DNA of 64,000 nt from Chromobotia macracanthus (GCA_036877525.1 JAZGTH010000008.1:6799001-6863000); one strand, 5' to 3'; positions 12,380 through 26,229 are shown, numbered from the stretch's first letter. A program made the numbers and translations. Notes: a model not told the origin generated them from the letters alone.

Positions 12380-15300
12380 ATATTCATTTCTTATTGTTTA
12401 TTACTTTTCTACAGGAGCAAAAAAGATTTTGACGTGTTAATTACGATTTGTGCCACCACAGAGTTTAATTGCCACTCGATAAAACGTGATTCATGTCACT
12501 GGAGGGCAATAGATCAAAAGTGTTGCTGTGTTCGTGAGCTTCTATGCTGTAGATTAACTGAGCAGAATGCCCGGCCCTCATTTAACCCTCCCCTCACTGA
12601 TTTCTTCTTGTGGATAAAACTCTTCTCACTGTTTGGATTGGAGATTGATACTGATGGTTCTGACCTTCAATTTAAGTGTTTTGCTACACACATTGTACCA
12701 CAGAGCAGAACATATGAGGTGTGATGACATCTAACAAAAGCGCATCGCACGAGAGCTTGTGAAATCATGAGAAAGCATGTTTTTTTCTTGTTTCGATCCT
12801 TTGGTCCACTTACTTTTCCCTGCTCTTTACATTTCTGTCTCACTCCCACCTAGAAATGTAAGAAAATGGTAAAACATGAAACGTGTTTGGTTGGTGATAA
12901 AGCGATACAGAACACAGAGCTACTTGACCACATTCAAAAGTGTGAGCGTCATGTCGGCTTGCCAAATGTCAGCATGATAAATCCAACCTTTACAACCAGC
13001 CTGTGCTGCGCGCTAGCTCATGTCTTCGAATTAATGATCACATCTATCAAATTGTTTTGGAATAATGAATGTCTCTAAACTGCCACATAGCCCCATGCAA
13101 GTCTATAAATTCACTCTTTAAAAACAAGTTATAGTTTATTTACAATGCGGTTGACATCATAGTAGGGAAGATGTTGGAGTTTATTGGTTGAGAATTTGCC
13201 AATAGGTTGCTTGTTAACCTCTTGTTTCCCAGTGATGCGTATATTTTTGTTTCTTTCAAATATGGCTGAAATCCATCATAACAGTACAAAACAATCTTAA
13301 ATTGACTCAAATGGGGACAAATCTTCTAAACATCAAAGAGATCTAATACAAATGGTATATATCTTAATAACATAAGCCCACATCACAACATAGTTCCCAG
13401 GAGAAGAACCTTTATCTCAGCCAAGCTGAAGCTGTTTCTGTTAATGCTCAGCTGTCCTCAAAGGGCCCGTTTCTATGTGAGTCAGGTCTCCTCCACAGGG
13501 AGAGAGTCTGCTGTAGTTTAACATGACACCCCAGTCCTGTGAAAAATGCTTAGGAAGGGAAAAGCGCTGCTGGTCATCATATCACACGAGGAATGCACAA
13601 TGCAGAAGGATGTCCTTTTGCATATATAAAGACATTTTGATGGAAAGTTTTTGCTTCACTTCTTGTTGTATAATCTTGAAGATTTTTATGGCAACAAGCA
13701 TTGATTGCGCATCTGACGTCTGTTTTTCTTTATCATGAGCTAACTGAGTTAACTGGCCAAAAACACTGTGCTTAAAACAACACAATCAGTTGCTGTGGTA
13801 ATGTGACATATTCAAAGCAAAGCGTATACTTGATCCCTGGTGGGTAATTTTAGGTGACGTGGAGGAAATTTTCTTCTTCTTTACCTTATCACATCACTTC
13901 CAAATTGTGCTATATGTGAAATTATATAATAATAACATTTCAAATCTCATCCATGGGAGTTCAAATCTGTGCAAAGGAAAAATAAATATCCACCTGCCTA
14001 CAGCTGCCATCACTAGGGCCTATTAGTAAGCATAAACAAATGTCTGTTTAAACTGGAGTTTGACATTCCTGAGAAACTTAAAATGGAATGTGCCTTGTTT
14101 ACTGTGTGAGCACTGCAGTCAAGTTCCGATTGAATTTCCATCTATTCCCTCTCAGTCTTTCAGCTGTTGGCTATTTTTAGGTCATTCAAACAGGGCCATT
14201 TTCATTATAAGGACTAATCTCACTAAAATTGGTACCCAGGTTGTTGTAGCCTTTTGTTAGCTGGTTTCAGTCTTTTTCCTGACCACAGTCTATATAATGT
14301 GCCTAACATTGCAGGAGGTCAGACAGGATATGTGTGTGCAAAAATGTGATGCAAATTTTAAAATCTACTTATTTACTTATTTTGCTTTCAATTTACAGTT
14401 TTTAAGGTGTAAAGTGTGATTTCTGTGCCACTAGTGTCACCAAATGAAACTGTGTCTCTTCTCATCCACCACTGGTCAGCCAAATAGATAGTATCACCCT
14501 AAACTCACACTATTGGTGGAACCAACATCGCTGTGTTGGGCTGGCAAGGATGCTCAGACAAACAAAGTGGTTTAATTTTGAGTGCCACAGTAAAAATCAA
14601 CCTGCGAATGGCTTATTTACAGTTATCTCTGCAAGAGTATTATAACATCAAATAATAATACATCTTACCTTCAGGGTGATAACAGTTAAAGACTGGAACC
14701 TGTTGCTAGGAGCTGATGTGATTGTTTTTTGCATTTATTGATCTTGCAACATTACAGCTGCTTCCATCACATATATTAGAACAATCTTTCCACAACCGCA
14801 TTGAATGCATTTAGACTCTGCATTAGTGCTGCAGCACTCAAACCATCTGACAGGGCTTGACAGTAATGCATGGACTATATCATGCTTAATTTTCCTGCTA
14901 TTAGTTTACAATCATTTAGTATCCATTTATTGTGCTGCTCACAAGCCTATAAAAGCGCAGGATTATAGATGCATGTCACATTCAATAAATGGTAAAAGAA
15001 AGCCGCATTGCCCCCTCATTGACATCAGAATCCTGCTCATAAAAGTCGTCGCATCTCACCCCCCACTGTTGTAAATCTGAACATGTTCAGAGAATCTGCA
15101 AAACAGCAGTCTAATTTCTCTTTTGAGTATCTCACTTGGGTACCTCACACCTACAGAGGTGAACTGCGAAATGGAAGGGGAGGAATAATCTACAAAGCTT
15201 CAAAACATTCACAGAAGATCTCTTAACTTCCCAAAGGTTACGCTATTCAGAAAAACTGTGTGTGTAAAAAAAAAAAAAAGAACTTTACAATTTTCATAAT

Positions 15301-16828
15301 GCCTCCTCGTTTCTGAATCTCTAATGGAGGTCATGTAGCCCTGGAACAAATTGAGATGAAGAGCTGTGCTCTGTGGTGGTGCTGTTTTTTTTCTCACTCC
15401 GCCATTTTCTTACAGCGATCCATCCTAATGAGAGCTCTTCATGTTGTTTCATTAGGGTTGGGGAACTGTAGCTCTATCCTAAGTGCCATCACTAGCCTGC
15501 ATTGTTAGATGGCTGGGCCCATCCATGATGGTACAGATATTTTCTTACATAGAGTAAGGGAGATGGGGGAGTGTTGTAACACCATTAGAAAGTAGCTACA
15601 GGTGTGAAATCGCAGTTGTATGTTCTCACCACCCTTTCAGTAAAAAGTGCAACATTCAAAATTATATAGCATGTATCGGGGAGTGGGTTAATCAATTCTA
15701 TATTCTACTGTATTTTTTTGGCTGATTTTAATCGATTCCCATGTTTACCATTTTGGAAAACAAAAAACATTGTTAAAAGAACAAATCTTGAGCTATCATT
15801 CCAAATTTCAATAGCAGAACCTCTAGGAAGTCTGTGGATATTTTAAAGCAACCGTATATGTGTTATTCCGCTATGAGCGTGAGTAAACCTGAGTGAGATG
15901 TTAGAGAATAGACATTATGAAGAAACGGGAACCAAAAGCAAACAGATGGATGAAGTATGGGAGTGGGGGAGGGAAGTTTGATCGTTTCATTTTTCTAGGA
16001 AAGGCACACACCACATTACATCATTGTTTCAATAAACCAAGATCAGCCTCGACGGAGATAAAGACCGTTTGAGATATACTGTGATTAATCTTTATGGTTC
16101 GATGATGAAAACTGTCCATCAAAACCACATTCATTTTCTCCCATTTGAACAGTTTCCTTTGTCTGTAAAAGAGCCGAACTCAGAATACGCAGGCGTGTGA
16201 AGCAGTGTCAGAATTCTGGGGCCCAGCTGGTGTCATATCCTTCATGAACTATAAAAGGTAATTTACACTGTCAGCCTTCTCCAAGCTGCACATTTCCTCA
16301 ACATTAACTGCGCGATTAAAAACCCATTCTCACTCTAATTCTGCAGTTAAGCACCTTCTTCTACTCTGTCTTTGCCTTCCGTCTGAATTTCTACTAATCT
16401 GTCTGCTGACGTATATGTCCACTTTAGATAATTACTGCGATGGCAGCTTGAAATGTTTTAATTAAAGTAATGATTACAGTGGCATAAGGAATGCTGATTG
16501 AAATGATTTACAGTCCGGCAGAAGAAGAATAAAGGTGCAGTGCAGGTTAATGCAGGTGTCTGGTTTATGTAAATTGTTTCTTTTATTACTTGTTAATTGT
16601 GTCAACTGATTCGCGCTGTGTTTCCACATCCCTGTTGATTGTGTAGGAGCTTGCTCACAGAAAGACAAACATGCAGAACAACAAAACACATAATATGTCT
16701 CTCAAACATCACAACACCACAATTAAACTAAAATAGCTTGTTTCGGTATTGTGCCAGAAATTATGGACTCTGCAGTTCTTGGAATACCTCACATAACTGG
16801 GTGTACTGGTGCTTTGCTATCTGATCAA
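12380..16828. other. Gene-free stretch
   Basis: Nothing beyond unique AT-rich sequence and an A13 run near 15268. The 120-codon frame at 12362 starts inside the hAT element and has no recognisable domain. Confidence 0.4.
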
Positions 16829-17302
16829 AGAAAGTTCATCCAAAACTGAAAATTTGGTTATAATTTCTCACTCTAATGTCATTCCATACCTGTTCCAGTG
16901 TATATTGTATTGCTCAGAGGTACTATAGCTCTTTTACAGCTATAGTACCTCTATGGATTTTGATGGATTTTGCAGTCATGCTTAATTTAAATGGCAACTG
17001 GGTCTCCAGTCTGAGTCATTGTTGAGATTACAGGAGAAGCATGTGAGATTATTGCTTTAGCTCTCAACTCAAACATGTTCATTGCATAAAACTATTGTGT
17101 ATTGTGTCAGCAGATTTAGAATACAGTACACAAGTCACACGCACAAGCGGATGCAAAACAGCTTTGTACAGAGAAGTGGTACATGCAGACTTTAAAATAA
17201 TCTTTTAGTCTTCCACAGTAAAAATAACCGCATACATTTGAGAAAACATAAGATTTAGTAAATAATGACACAGTTTTCATTTTTTGCTGAACTATGTCTT
17301 TA
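16829..17302 (+). mobile_element. Diverged MITE of the same family, possibly with internal insertion
   Basis: The left end reads 'aaagttcatccaaaactgaaa' then 'ctcactctaatgtcattcca'; the right end (17253-17302) reads 'tttagtaaataatgacac' then 'agttttcattttttgctgaa' and ctttaa. The distance between the ends is greater than in the copy at 18506. The extra interior includes a perfect 14-bp hairpin at 16917-16951. It could also be two partial copies. Confidence 0.45.
16917..16951. repeat. Perfect 14-bp hairpin
   Basis: gaggtactatagct and agctatagtacctc flank a 7-nt spacer. It lies inside the diverged MITE at 16829-17302. Confidence 0.85.
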
Positions 17303-18505
17303 ATCATCTTCAGTTGGAGAGATGATAGATCAGAGTTTTAATTGCCCTGAGTTAATCTGGGTACGAGGAGTCAAATTCACCTCCTTTTGAGGAAAGGGCC
17401 ACTTGCGTTACGGACAGTCATTAAGGATCCGACAGGAGAATTAAATATTCATGGAAATTGGTCTGCATCCTTATGCGCTTTATCTAGAAGACATTTCCAG
17501 AAACAAGCTAGCACCACATTTAACAGAGCTGTTTTATAATGCATGGGTTTGATGCAGTTGCAAAGAACAAGGTGAAGAGTGTGAACAAAATTTGCACTTT
17601 GCAGGAAAAAAGAAATATGAGCTACTCTCCAATGAGGGGAAAGCTGCCCAGCCATCACTTGTTGCAACAAGGTCTTATGAAGATCAACCTATCATGTCCC
17701 GACTTCTCCAAACGTCTGATGTATTGTTTATGATGAGTCTGACAGGATGCTCTATGTTTCTCTCTCCCACACTCATTCATTTATGATGCCTGGGCTGGGC
17801 TAGGTGAAGGGTTTGATATCATCAAAGGGCCCCGCGGCCATGACGGTGACCTTGAGTGCTGTACCCTGTATCGTATTTCTTACTCTTTTCTCTCCAATTC
17901 TCTTTCAAGCTTTTCTCTTCCTCGTTCTGTCGCTTTTTTATTTATTTATTTAACACTACACGAGACAACAGAGATAGGAAAATGGAGAGAGAAAAAGCAC
18001 AAAATGTTTTCCTCATGACAGAAGCTTCTAAAGTCCAATCTGGATCAAACTCAAGCGTTACAGTGTGAATGGAACATCACCTCTTTATTCTTTTAATATC
18101 CAGAAAGTGTAATGTGTACCGGGTACTGGAGGTTTGAAGCAGTATTGATCTTGCTCAGCTCTCATGGCCAGACTGAGATCTTTTCAACAGGAACGAATTG
18201 CGGTGGTTATTGGGAAATGGCCACTGTAAGAGTTACACTGTCCCTGTTGCATGGTGTTCTTTTCCTGCTCATCCAGAGGGGTGGGGGTTGTGGGTAATAG
18301 CCTCAGGACCTGAAGGTTATCAGGTAGAGGCAACATGGTGACAAGCAGGCTGATGATTTGCCCCCGAGAAAGAAAGAGTGATAACGTTAAGTGGTTGAGT
18401 TAAATATTAGACTGTACTAGGTGAAATGGAGGGCATGACGGCAGGCAAGCATTGTACTGTGTGGGAATACAATTATGGGACTTTTAAACCAGAAATTGGT
18501 GATTT

Positions 18506-18788
18506 AAAGGGACAGTTAACCCCCCATTTCCCTCCCCCCAAAAAATTTATTATTTACTCATCCACATGCTGTTCCAAAACCTCCTGGGGTATCTAGTATT
18601 CTAGCACTTTGCTAAGATGTTATAGGTGCTCTTTTATAAAGTGATCCTTTAGTCCCTAGTCCCCATTCAATTTCACTGTATGGAAATAAGCAGCATGCAA
18701 CACTGTGCTATTTCTATTTGTGTAACACAGAAGAAAAAGGTCACATGCATTTGTAAATTATGGCAGAATTTTCATTTCTGGATGAAAG
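18506..18788 (+). mobile_element. MITE copy, near full length, same family
   Basis: The left end is aaagggacagttaacc followed by 'tttattatttactcatccac' and 'atgctgttccaaaacct'. The middle has 'agtccccattcaatttcact' and 'gtatggaaa'. The right end has 'aacacagaagaaaaaggtc' and 'ggcagaattttcatttctgg'. The ends are inverted relatives of each other. No open frame is present. Confidence 0.6.
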
Positions 18789-19639
18789 ATTCCCACCAGT
18801 ATTTGGTTCCGTGCCAGGTTTTGAGGCTGTTTTGTGGTCATGTACAGTAACATTTGCCCCTTCAAATGCCCCGGCTGTGGTACATCCTGTGTAAGTGACA
18901 GGTACATTTCCGTTCATTCAGTGTATCAAGAACTTAATTAAGCTACATAATTAGCTTCTTTAATGAAAGAGAATTACCTACATATAATCAAACTAAGAAA
19001 TGATTATGGGGATTAAAACACTCCTACAGTAAATAATTCCCTAGGGGTCCGAGTGAGCCATTTTAAACTAGCCTACTGTGTTATAGCCTATTAAGATATA
19101 AGAACATAAAAACATTTTTTTTTTAATCTTGAAAATGACTTGGCAAGGTCTGCAGCTTCTTCTGAGACAGAACTGGAAATTGCACCTTGACGTGGGCGTT
19201 CGGAATAGGGTTGAGAGATAAAAAGTGAGAGAATGATAAATACGCACATCAGATAAAACTAATCAGAAATGGTGAGATTCTGCCTTATTCCAACTGCCAC
19301 TCAGCCACATTAATCGTGATGCTTTGCCGTCTTTTTTTCTTGCTTTCCCTCCTTCTCTCCCTCTTTCTTCCCCACTGCTGGCAGTTTTCAAACGCTCTTC
19401 TATATCTGACTTGAGCTACAAACATCCTACTGCAGCCCTCTGATGTGCAAAACATTTTATTCCTTCTTTAAACCAGAATTTGCGTGAAGCAAAACGGATC
19501 AAATGGAAACAACGGGATGTTCGAGATATCAAATGGTTTTTAAACCACTTCATTTCTGCTTTATTGGGGATAGAACAGTACCTTTGAGCTATGAAGTTGT
19601 ACAGTTAAAATGCTCTGGAACGGGCTAGAGAGAGAAGGG

Positions 19640-19905
19640 GGTGGGGGCAGAATCACACAGATAATCACATTTTTTCCAGCATTAAATCTAGAGCAATTCT
19701 TAATTGCAATCCCTGATTACTTATATTGCGTTTGCCTCCGACGGCCCCTGCTGGGTTGATCTTTTAATCTGTGAACCTTTTTGTTATTATTTCAAGGCAT
19801 TAATTTAACAAACATCACGTTTTGTTTTGAAATTGGAGTGGCTCAAGATCAAGGGCCTTATTGGTTAATTAATTTAATTATCGAGCGTTTGTACCGGGCA
19901 CTATT
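19640..19905. promoter_or_regulatory. Candidate conserved non-coding block
   Basis: Unique sequence with clustered cores: gcattaatttaac, ggttaattaatttaattatc and tttgttattatttc, next to ctcaagatcaaggg (an AGATCAAGG/TCF-like word). No repeat or open frame explains it. Confidence 0.25.
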
Positions 19906-20551
19906 TACTATGCACGTTATAGTAGTTAGCTGGATTAACTGTTGCCTTTCTTAGACCATATACTGTACTGCCACAAAAGTTGCTTATTTGTATTCATAAT
20001 ATTCGGTATCTTGTGTACACTTTTCTAAATGCAATATGTAGTAGCCGTCGGAAGAAAATAGCGACACAGACATCTGATGTAATGTGTTGCAGTTTTCTAT
20101 CTGGATCACAACATCTTTATTTGATGAGTTTACATTACATTCAATAAACATTGCGTATTCAAAAGAAAATCATAAACTATGAAAGTTTACAGGATGATTT
20201 TTCTAAATTGTAGTCGATAAAGCCTGCTGCGACTTAAAGTGCATGGAACGAGCTCTTATAAACTGCTAATTGTTGCATTCCTTTGATGATTTAGGCATTT
20301 GTGAAATTAAGGCTTTTAAGGCTACTGCCATGATCAAAGGCTATCCCCAAGTGTGATGCTGGTAGGACACACTGTGTTTGAAGTGCTCTTACACATTCTG
20401 CTATTAGGCACGGTTTAGGAGCAAACTCCAAATTGTATCTGATGGGGATTTCATGTGGATTCAACCCTAATAGAAAATGTACCGTCTTGAACATTAGCGC
20501 AGTCGGCTTACATTGTGAGGTCACAAAGAAAAAAATGCACAGGGATTTACA

Positions 20552-20620
20552 CTGTGTGTGTGTGTGTGTATGCAGGCCTTGTCTGTGTGTGTGTGTGTAT
20601 GCAGGCCTTGTCTGTTTGTG
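20552..20620. repeat. Tandem repeat with CA/GT core, 2 to 2.5 copies
   Basis: A unit of about 29-31 bp made of ct(gt)n followed by atgcaggcctt occurs twice in a row (20552-20580 and 20583-20609), with a decayed third start. The GT run differs by one dinucleotide between copies. Confidence 0.8.
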
Positions 20621-21835
20621 TGAATGAGTATTACTGTACATCTAGCATTTTTTTATCTTGTCCTTTTCCTGGAGTTCGAATCTAAATAAAATGGAAAGTG
20701 AGTTCGGGAGATGAGGAAGTGCTGCAGGGTGGGAAGGAAATTATTATCCACTTTCCTGTGCCATCAACATTAGCTCCACACTCATAGCAGACACCCCTCC
20801 TCATATTTATAAAACCAGCATCCTCTTCTAGGTAAAGATCTATCAGAAATATATTTAGGAGCACTACAGCTTAAGCATTTTCTGGTAGGACAGATACACA
20901 CTGTACTTAACGAATGTGGAGTCTCATGTAATTTTACAAATCAAGATAATTTCAGAAAGGAGATTGTCCATAATGGAAAATTGTCAGTGCATCCATGTAG
21001 CTCATACATGGAAAGAGCTCACCTCTATAATGTATTATTGCTTAGTGGTTTACAGAATTACAGAATTAATATAGAATTTATAGAATTAATGTAGCAATCA
21101 TAACTCTAATTATATTATTATAATTAGAATTATACTAAGAAATAGTTGCATAAAATCACTGAATCACTTTTAATACAGACCTTGGCATGAGGCAAATATG
21201 GGCATAGTTTGAAACATTGTTGATATATCTTTTGAAACTTTAGATGAGCTGTATTTGAGACCACTGGGGTCCTTTATTCATGAGAAAAATCTTTTTTGCT
21301 TGCATGAGATACATATAATTTGTTTTCCATTTAATCTCACTACTGTCTAGAAGAAAACATTGTGATATTAACAATATCTCTGTTGTTATGTTTCTTTCCA
21401 GTGGCAGAAACCCAGATCCTGTGGATGGACTGACTCCAGCAGCTGAACAGGTGAGAACTGTAGCTGTCTGTGTGTGATGATTTTACACTTATTTAGATTG
21501 GAGGATAAAACTTTTGTAGTCCAATTATTCTTCAGTGTACAGTAAACTGACTCGCACCACTGTTCCCATGGAATTTAATCACCAGTTCATTTTGGCACAT
21601 AAAATGCATTCATGAAATAGCATTATAAGGCTTAACAAGTTTCCCAAAATGTTCTGTGTTTCTTGCCAAGTAAACACTTTTGCAGATGTGTGAGATGTAT
21701 TTGCTCCCCTAGGTGTTTGGGTATAAATGCATTAATTGTTTCTATTATCTTACACATTTACAGAGAATTTAAACCTTCAACAGATGTAAATTAAGTCTAC
21801 AGTAAACTGAAATATTTTGTGATTTTGGAGACAAA

Positions 21836-21895
21836 GACAGGTAGACAGACAGACAGATGTTCGATAGACACAAACAGACAGACAGATAGATAGAG
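21836..21895. repeat. GACA/GATA microsatellite
   Basis: Imperfect tetranucleotide tract of gaca and gata units, interrupted near 21860-21872. Confidence 0.8.
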
Positions 21896-21921
21896 AATCA
21901 GGAGCAAAGGGTCAGTCACTC

Positions 21922-21957
21922 AATTCTTATTTAAACTTGTAAGTTTAAACAAGAATT
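21922..21957. repeat. 17-bp near-perfect inverted repeat
   Basis: aattcttatttaaactt and aagtttaaacaagaatt, with one mismatch and a 2-nt spacer. Confidence 0.85.
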
Positions 21958-24183
21958 CTGGTCATTCTACAGTCACACTGTTTGCTGAGAATCTCAAACA
22001 TAATGGTCGACACAAACCAAAGTGACAAAATGTCCAATTGCACTTCAAAGACAGCAGTGATGAGGAAAGTAATTTGACCACAGCATGCTGTCCCTCCTTT
22101 TATATCTTGCAGTGGGGAGAAGCTGACACCAGGAGGGCTGGAAACACGCTATGCAGAGCTGACTACATTACACTTGAACGCTAAGTGCTATAAATCACAA
22201 ATATGGCATCTGAACAGGAGTGTGGGAGTATTAATGTGGAAGATGGGCATGCATGTACCAACACATGCACACACGTACACACACTATTTTTCATTTAGCA
22301 TTGTACTTCTGTCCTACACAAGGGCAAGCTTTAACAGCGCAGGCACTAAGATAAATGCGCTTAAAATGAACCTCAGATTTCTGTGTAAGCTCAGAGTATA
22401 GGGGAAAAAAATTGGACAAGACCCGACCTGATAATAGCTGAAGTTGAAATTACTTTAGTTCCATTTGAATAATAGTGCGGCATAATCTGTGCAGGATTTC
22501 TGTGCACTTCCACAGAGGAAATAAAGTACTTAATGACCATTGTAGTGGAAACTTTCTAGCTGGACAGCCAAATGTTACTTTATCATTCTCTGTATCAATA
22601 ATAATATATTACTGCAGTTATGCAATGTGTTAAATTTAAAAAAGGTTCTAGTGCAATATAAGTAAAGCTCTACAGCTCATCTTCTGACGTTGATGACCAC
22701 AAAAAACTGTTTTGACTGTGAAAACGCTCAAAAAAGTTTCTAGCTTTGCTATTACAGTTGAAGTCTATGGGGCAGGCTTTTCAGGTATTGCAGTTACTGT
22801 GGAAGTCTATGAGGCAAGCTTGTGAAGCTTGTATTTTTAGCACTTATGTAAAGCACTTACATTAATTTGTTCATACAAAATGTATGTTATTTGAGCTGTG
22901 AAGTTCAAATCACCTTTATTGGTGGGATTATTATTCTAGATGGATGAACTTGGGTTCATATCCACGTGGGTGGAGTTTGTTTCATGTAAACAGTACTTGC
23001 AGCCTCTTTCTGATATCTGGTATGGTTGTGTGCATTGCACTAAGGTTCAAAGACTTTATGTAGTCATGATGAGAGGTGAAATGTTCAATGTAGATTCTTA
23101 TAGACAAGATTAATAAGCAGTTATCATGCTCATAATATATATTTAAGGTATGGTGCCTATACATTTAAAAACTTGTGTATGATCATTCTTACCTGCCAGA
23201 CTGCCCACTGAGACAGTCCCGGAGTCTGTTTCTATCAACAAGACAAGGCATCCATTAAATTACACTCCGTCATTAAAAAATGATGCAAGCCATTTTAGAA
23301 AGTTGAGAAGTCTTCCGCACCGGTCTCAAGTGAGTTCGCATTCGCAAAGTCAGAGAAACGGCAGTCAACCGGGATGAATAATATCCATCCAATAATACAC
23401 ACAAAAGAATTCCAAGTGAAATTGGGGATTTTATAACACTGCCAGAAGTTATGCATATTCCACTGGGCCTTAAACTGTGCAATTAATATTTGGATGATTA
23501 TTTCAGAAAAAATAATAACCTGTGATCTGCCAGCCCTGTCGGACTCTGGTTGCAAAGCTTGTGTTCCTAAAGAAAATTAATTAAGAGGACAATAAACTTT
23601 GCAGTAAAAAGCTTTAACTGTTCTCTGCTGAACTTGTAGAACACACTAGAGCTTTTCTGCCATCAAAGAACCTTCCAATGAAAAATAATTGGAATAATTT
23701 ATGCTCATAATTTTAAAATCCTAATGCTTTGTGGTCGCATTTACCTTTTAAAGTTTGCGAACAGCGCTTCGGTTTTTTTTTTTTAGATCTTAGATTGAAT
23801 AACACATTGTTACCAACCACCATGTTTTCACAACAGAAAACTAGTCTAGATTTGTTCCAATATTTGTATATAATCATTGTAATTGCAAACACTTGTGATG
23901 TAACATCTCACCCAGATTTCAGACAGATGGTACTCCATTCTGACATGCTTTAATTGTATATAGTGGAGGCGTGTGTTTTAGAGTCTATACCGCTGGGATT
24001 ACCGTTAGAGTAGAGACACTAGCCTACCAAATGACCTCTCTGCTAACAATCTCCTTTCTCTGCTTTTGCCATCAGACAAAGGTGTGTGTGCTTGTGTGTG
24101 TAAGAGGGATGAAGTGTGTGTGAGAATGTGTATGGAGGGTGCTGTTGGAAAGGCTCGGCTGTAGTCTCTCTTTTATAATGAAG

Positions 24184-24226
24184 GGTGTGTGTGTGTACGT
24201 GAGACAGCATGTGTGTGTGTGTGTGT
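24184..24226. repeat. Interrupted (GT)n
   Basis: Two GT runs separated by acgtgagacagcat. Confidence 0.8.
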
Positions 24227-24389
24227 AGACATGGCAATGTTGCAGCGGCTGTCATATTGTTGGGTGTAATTGGGACCCATTGCACCATTAAGAGGGTTAT
24301 GATCATTTGTGATGGTATGTAGCAACTGTCTACTTTTGACCTCGCAGACCATTACAGATGTAGAGCTGAACAGAAGGTTAATGACATTA

Positions 24390-24422
24390 TACACACATAT
24401 ACACACACACACACATATATAT
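24390..24422. repeat. (CA)n/(TA)n microsatellite
   Basis: An acacac run flanked by tatata words. Confidence 0.8.
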
Positions 24423-24739
24423 TTTGGTTCCTTATTCTTCTTTCCTGCATTGGTACAGAAGTGATGCAGTATTTATGACACCAGCATTTCTGAAATATCC
24501 AAGCTGTGGCTTAGCTACATTGTTCTGTTGCTTAATTTAAAAAAGAACCAGTTACATTGTTGGCAACGAGTTATATTTGTATTTGAGGATCTGTCTCGAC
24601 GAAATGAGTAACAAGAGCAATGTAGCAGCAATCTACTATACCAAAACAAATATTTGTGCCATCTTTCCCAGGCTTAGTGGCTAGAATTGATATTAGTCTG
24701 TCCAAAATAGTTCATGTTTTTGTTATCAGCCCTGTCTAT

Positions 24740-24837
24740 CCACCCTGCTGTGCGGCTCCACTACATCGCCTGTGTCCAAAAATCACCTCCGAACGCTTTA
24801 CCTCTATTGATCTGCTTCATTAATCATTCCTCTTTAT
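24740..24837. repeat. Segment similar to 28414-28512 (copy 1)
   Basis: The 98-bp segment starts ccaccctgctgtgcggctcc and ends 'cttcattaatcattcctctt'. The copy at 28414-28512 has the same start and end and similar spacing, with a looser middle. It contains a homeodomain-type ATTAAT core. It does not match any of the transposon families in the window. Confidence 0.5.
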
Positions 24838-25095
24838 TGCGTTCGCTCTCATCTCCTCTCTTTTTAAACTAAATAATCCCAATCATTTCACACAAACAAT
24901 TTAATCTTTGGCTGGGTTAGAACGTTGTTTGCCTTGCCAGAGGCACAGTCATTCCTCATTTTCCAATCGGCTGTGGTGTTTGTAATGAATGTTCCCGAGC
25001 TGGACCAACTGCCGTAAATTAACACACGGCGCTCTGTTGCTCGCAGCATTACCGCAACGCTTTCAGCAGAACAGGAAGTTACTGTGGAAACGGCA
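24838..25095. promoter_or_regulatory. Candidate conserved non-coding block next to duplicated segment
   Basis: Unique sequence directly downstream of duplicate copy 1, with aaataatcccaatcattt, cagtcattcctcatt, ccaatcggctgtgg and cgtaaattaacac words and more CpGs than its surroundings. The corresponding sequence after copy 2 does not appear to match. Confidence 0.2.
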
Positions 25096-26229
25096 AACAG
25101 CGCATGAAGCATTAGGAGGGTTGGGGTGTGGAGGGGTGGGGGGTGATGGTGTGTTATAGGAGAGAATCTAAGTGCTCTAAGCTAAGAAGCCACTACCCTG
25201 GAAAATAGCTGTGAAACGGCCCCCAGAAACAGCTAAGAGCTTCTGCGGTAGAGAGTGGTCTTAGGGGGACTGGGAGCCAGCACATTTCTTAAATGTGAAG
25301 ATTTGAGGCGCTGTGAGGTGAGACTGGCCTTGCGTTGAACCTCGCGTAACCTGTTCCTCACCACGTACGTGTCATCACAATAAGATTAGAGAGCTGGAAT
25401 TTGTAAATGGTATTATGTTGGGCGCACAACTGTCTGCCCTGAGAGGGATCATTTAAAAGGGAATGGTTGTTCTGTATTGATTGCATATCTGAGGACGCCT
25501 TGTGGATTTCTCTCTAAGGAAAGGGAACAGAGGCAATGATTTCCCTTGAAGTTGACAGCCACGGGAATCTTTAGTCACTGAATTGGGTTCATAAGTCAAT
25601 TTGTTTGTCTTTAACTGTAGCTAGAAAGGGACAAATCTATTGGCCAAGCCATGAAATTAGAGGCATGTCATTGGATAGCCTTGCACTTCGTACTGCTCTG
25701 TGCATTAGATATTCTCATTCCTCCTCCTGGTCAAGTTTCATCTCAAGGATTCTGATGTGTTTTCACGTGTGCAAATATCACTGGGCAGCAGTGGAATGGT
25801 GAGAGAAATGTAGTCGATAAAATTCATGAAATTTGCATGACCTTTTTGTCCTTGAGTGTGTTAGCATTATGTTAAAACACCATATATCAGTGATACATTC
25901 TTAATAATCTCTGTACTGGCAGAGGCTGTAAAACTATAAACAAAGTAATAACAAAATCGATTATTTGATGGTACTAACCGACAGCCTTGTGTGTGCTTCT
26001 TTATTGCTTTTTGTGTAAAATTGAGGAAATGGAATGGGATTATTTACTTGGCTTCCTGCCATGCTGCAGAAAGCGTCCAAATGATGTTAATTCCTGGCTT
26101 TCACAATTTTAAGGATTGTTACTTTGTATGTAACCAGGGAAATCATGTGGTAACAGGGTTGCGAAATGTGGGACACTGCTAAATAGTACACTTTTGATAA
26201 TTAACATGAGTTACTATTAAAATAAACTA

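Larger units (their letters stand above)
18789..26229. other. Gene-free stretch with repeats and candidate regulatory blocks
   Basis: Holds simple repeats, the block at 19640-19905, duplicate copy 1 at 24740, and one orphan exon-like segment at 21402-21450 (see findings). No gene can be assembled. Confidence 0.4.

Noticed and set aside
12362..12724. 120-codon + strand open frame
   Set aside because: Starts inside the right end of a hAT element, and the translation has no family signature.
20291..20641. 116-codon minus-strand frame
   Set aside because: N-terminal part is Thr-His repeats from the CA microsatellite; the rest shows no domain.
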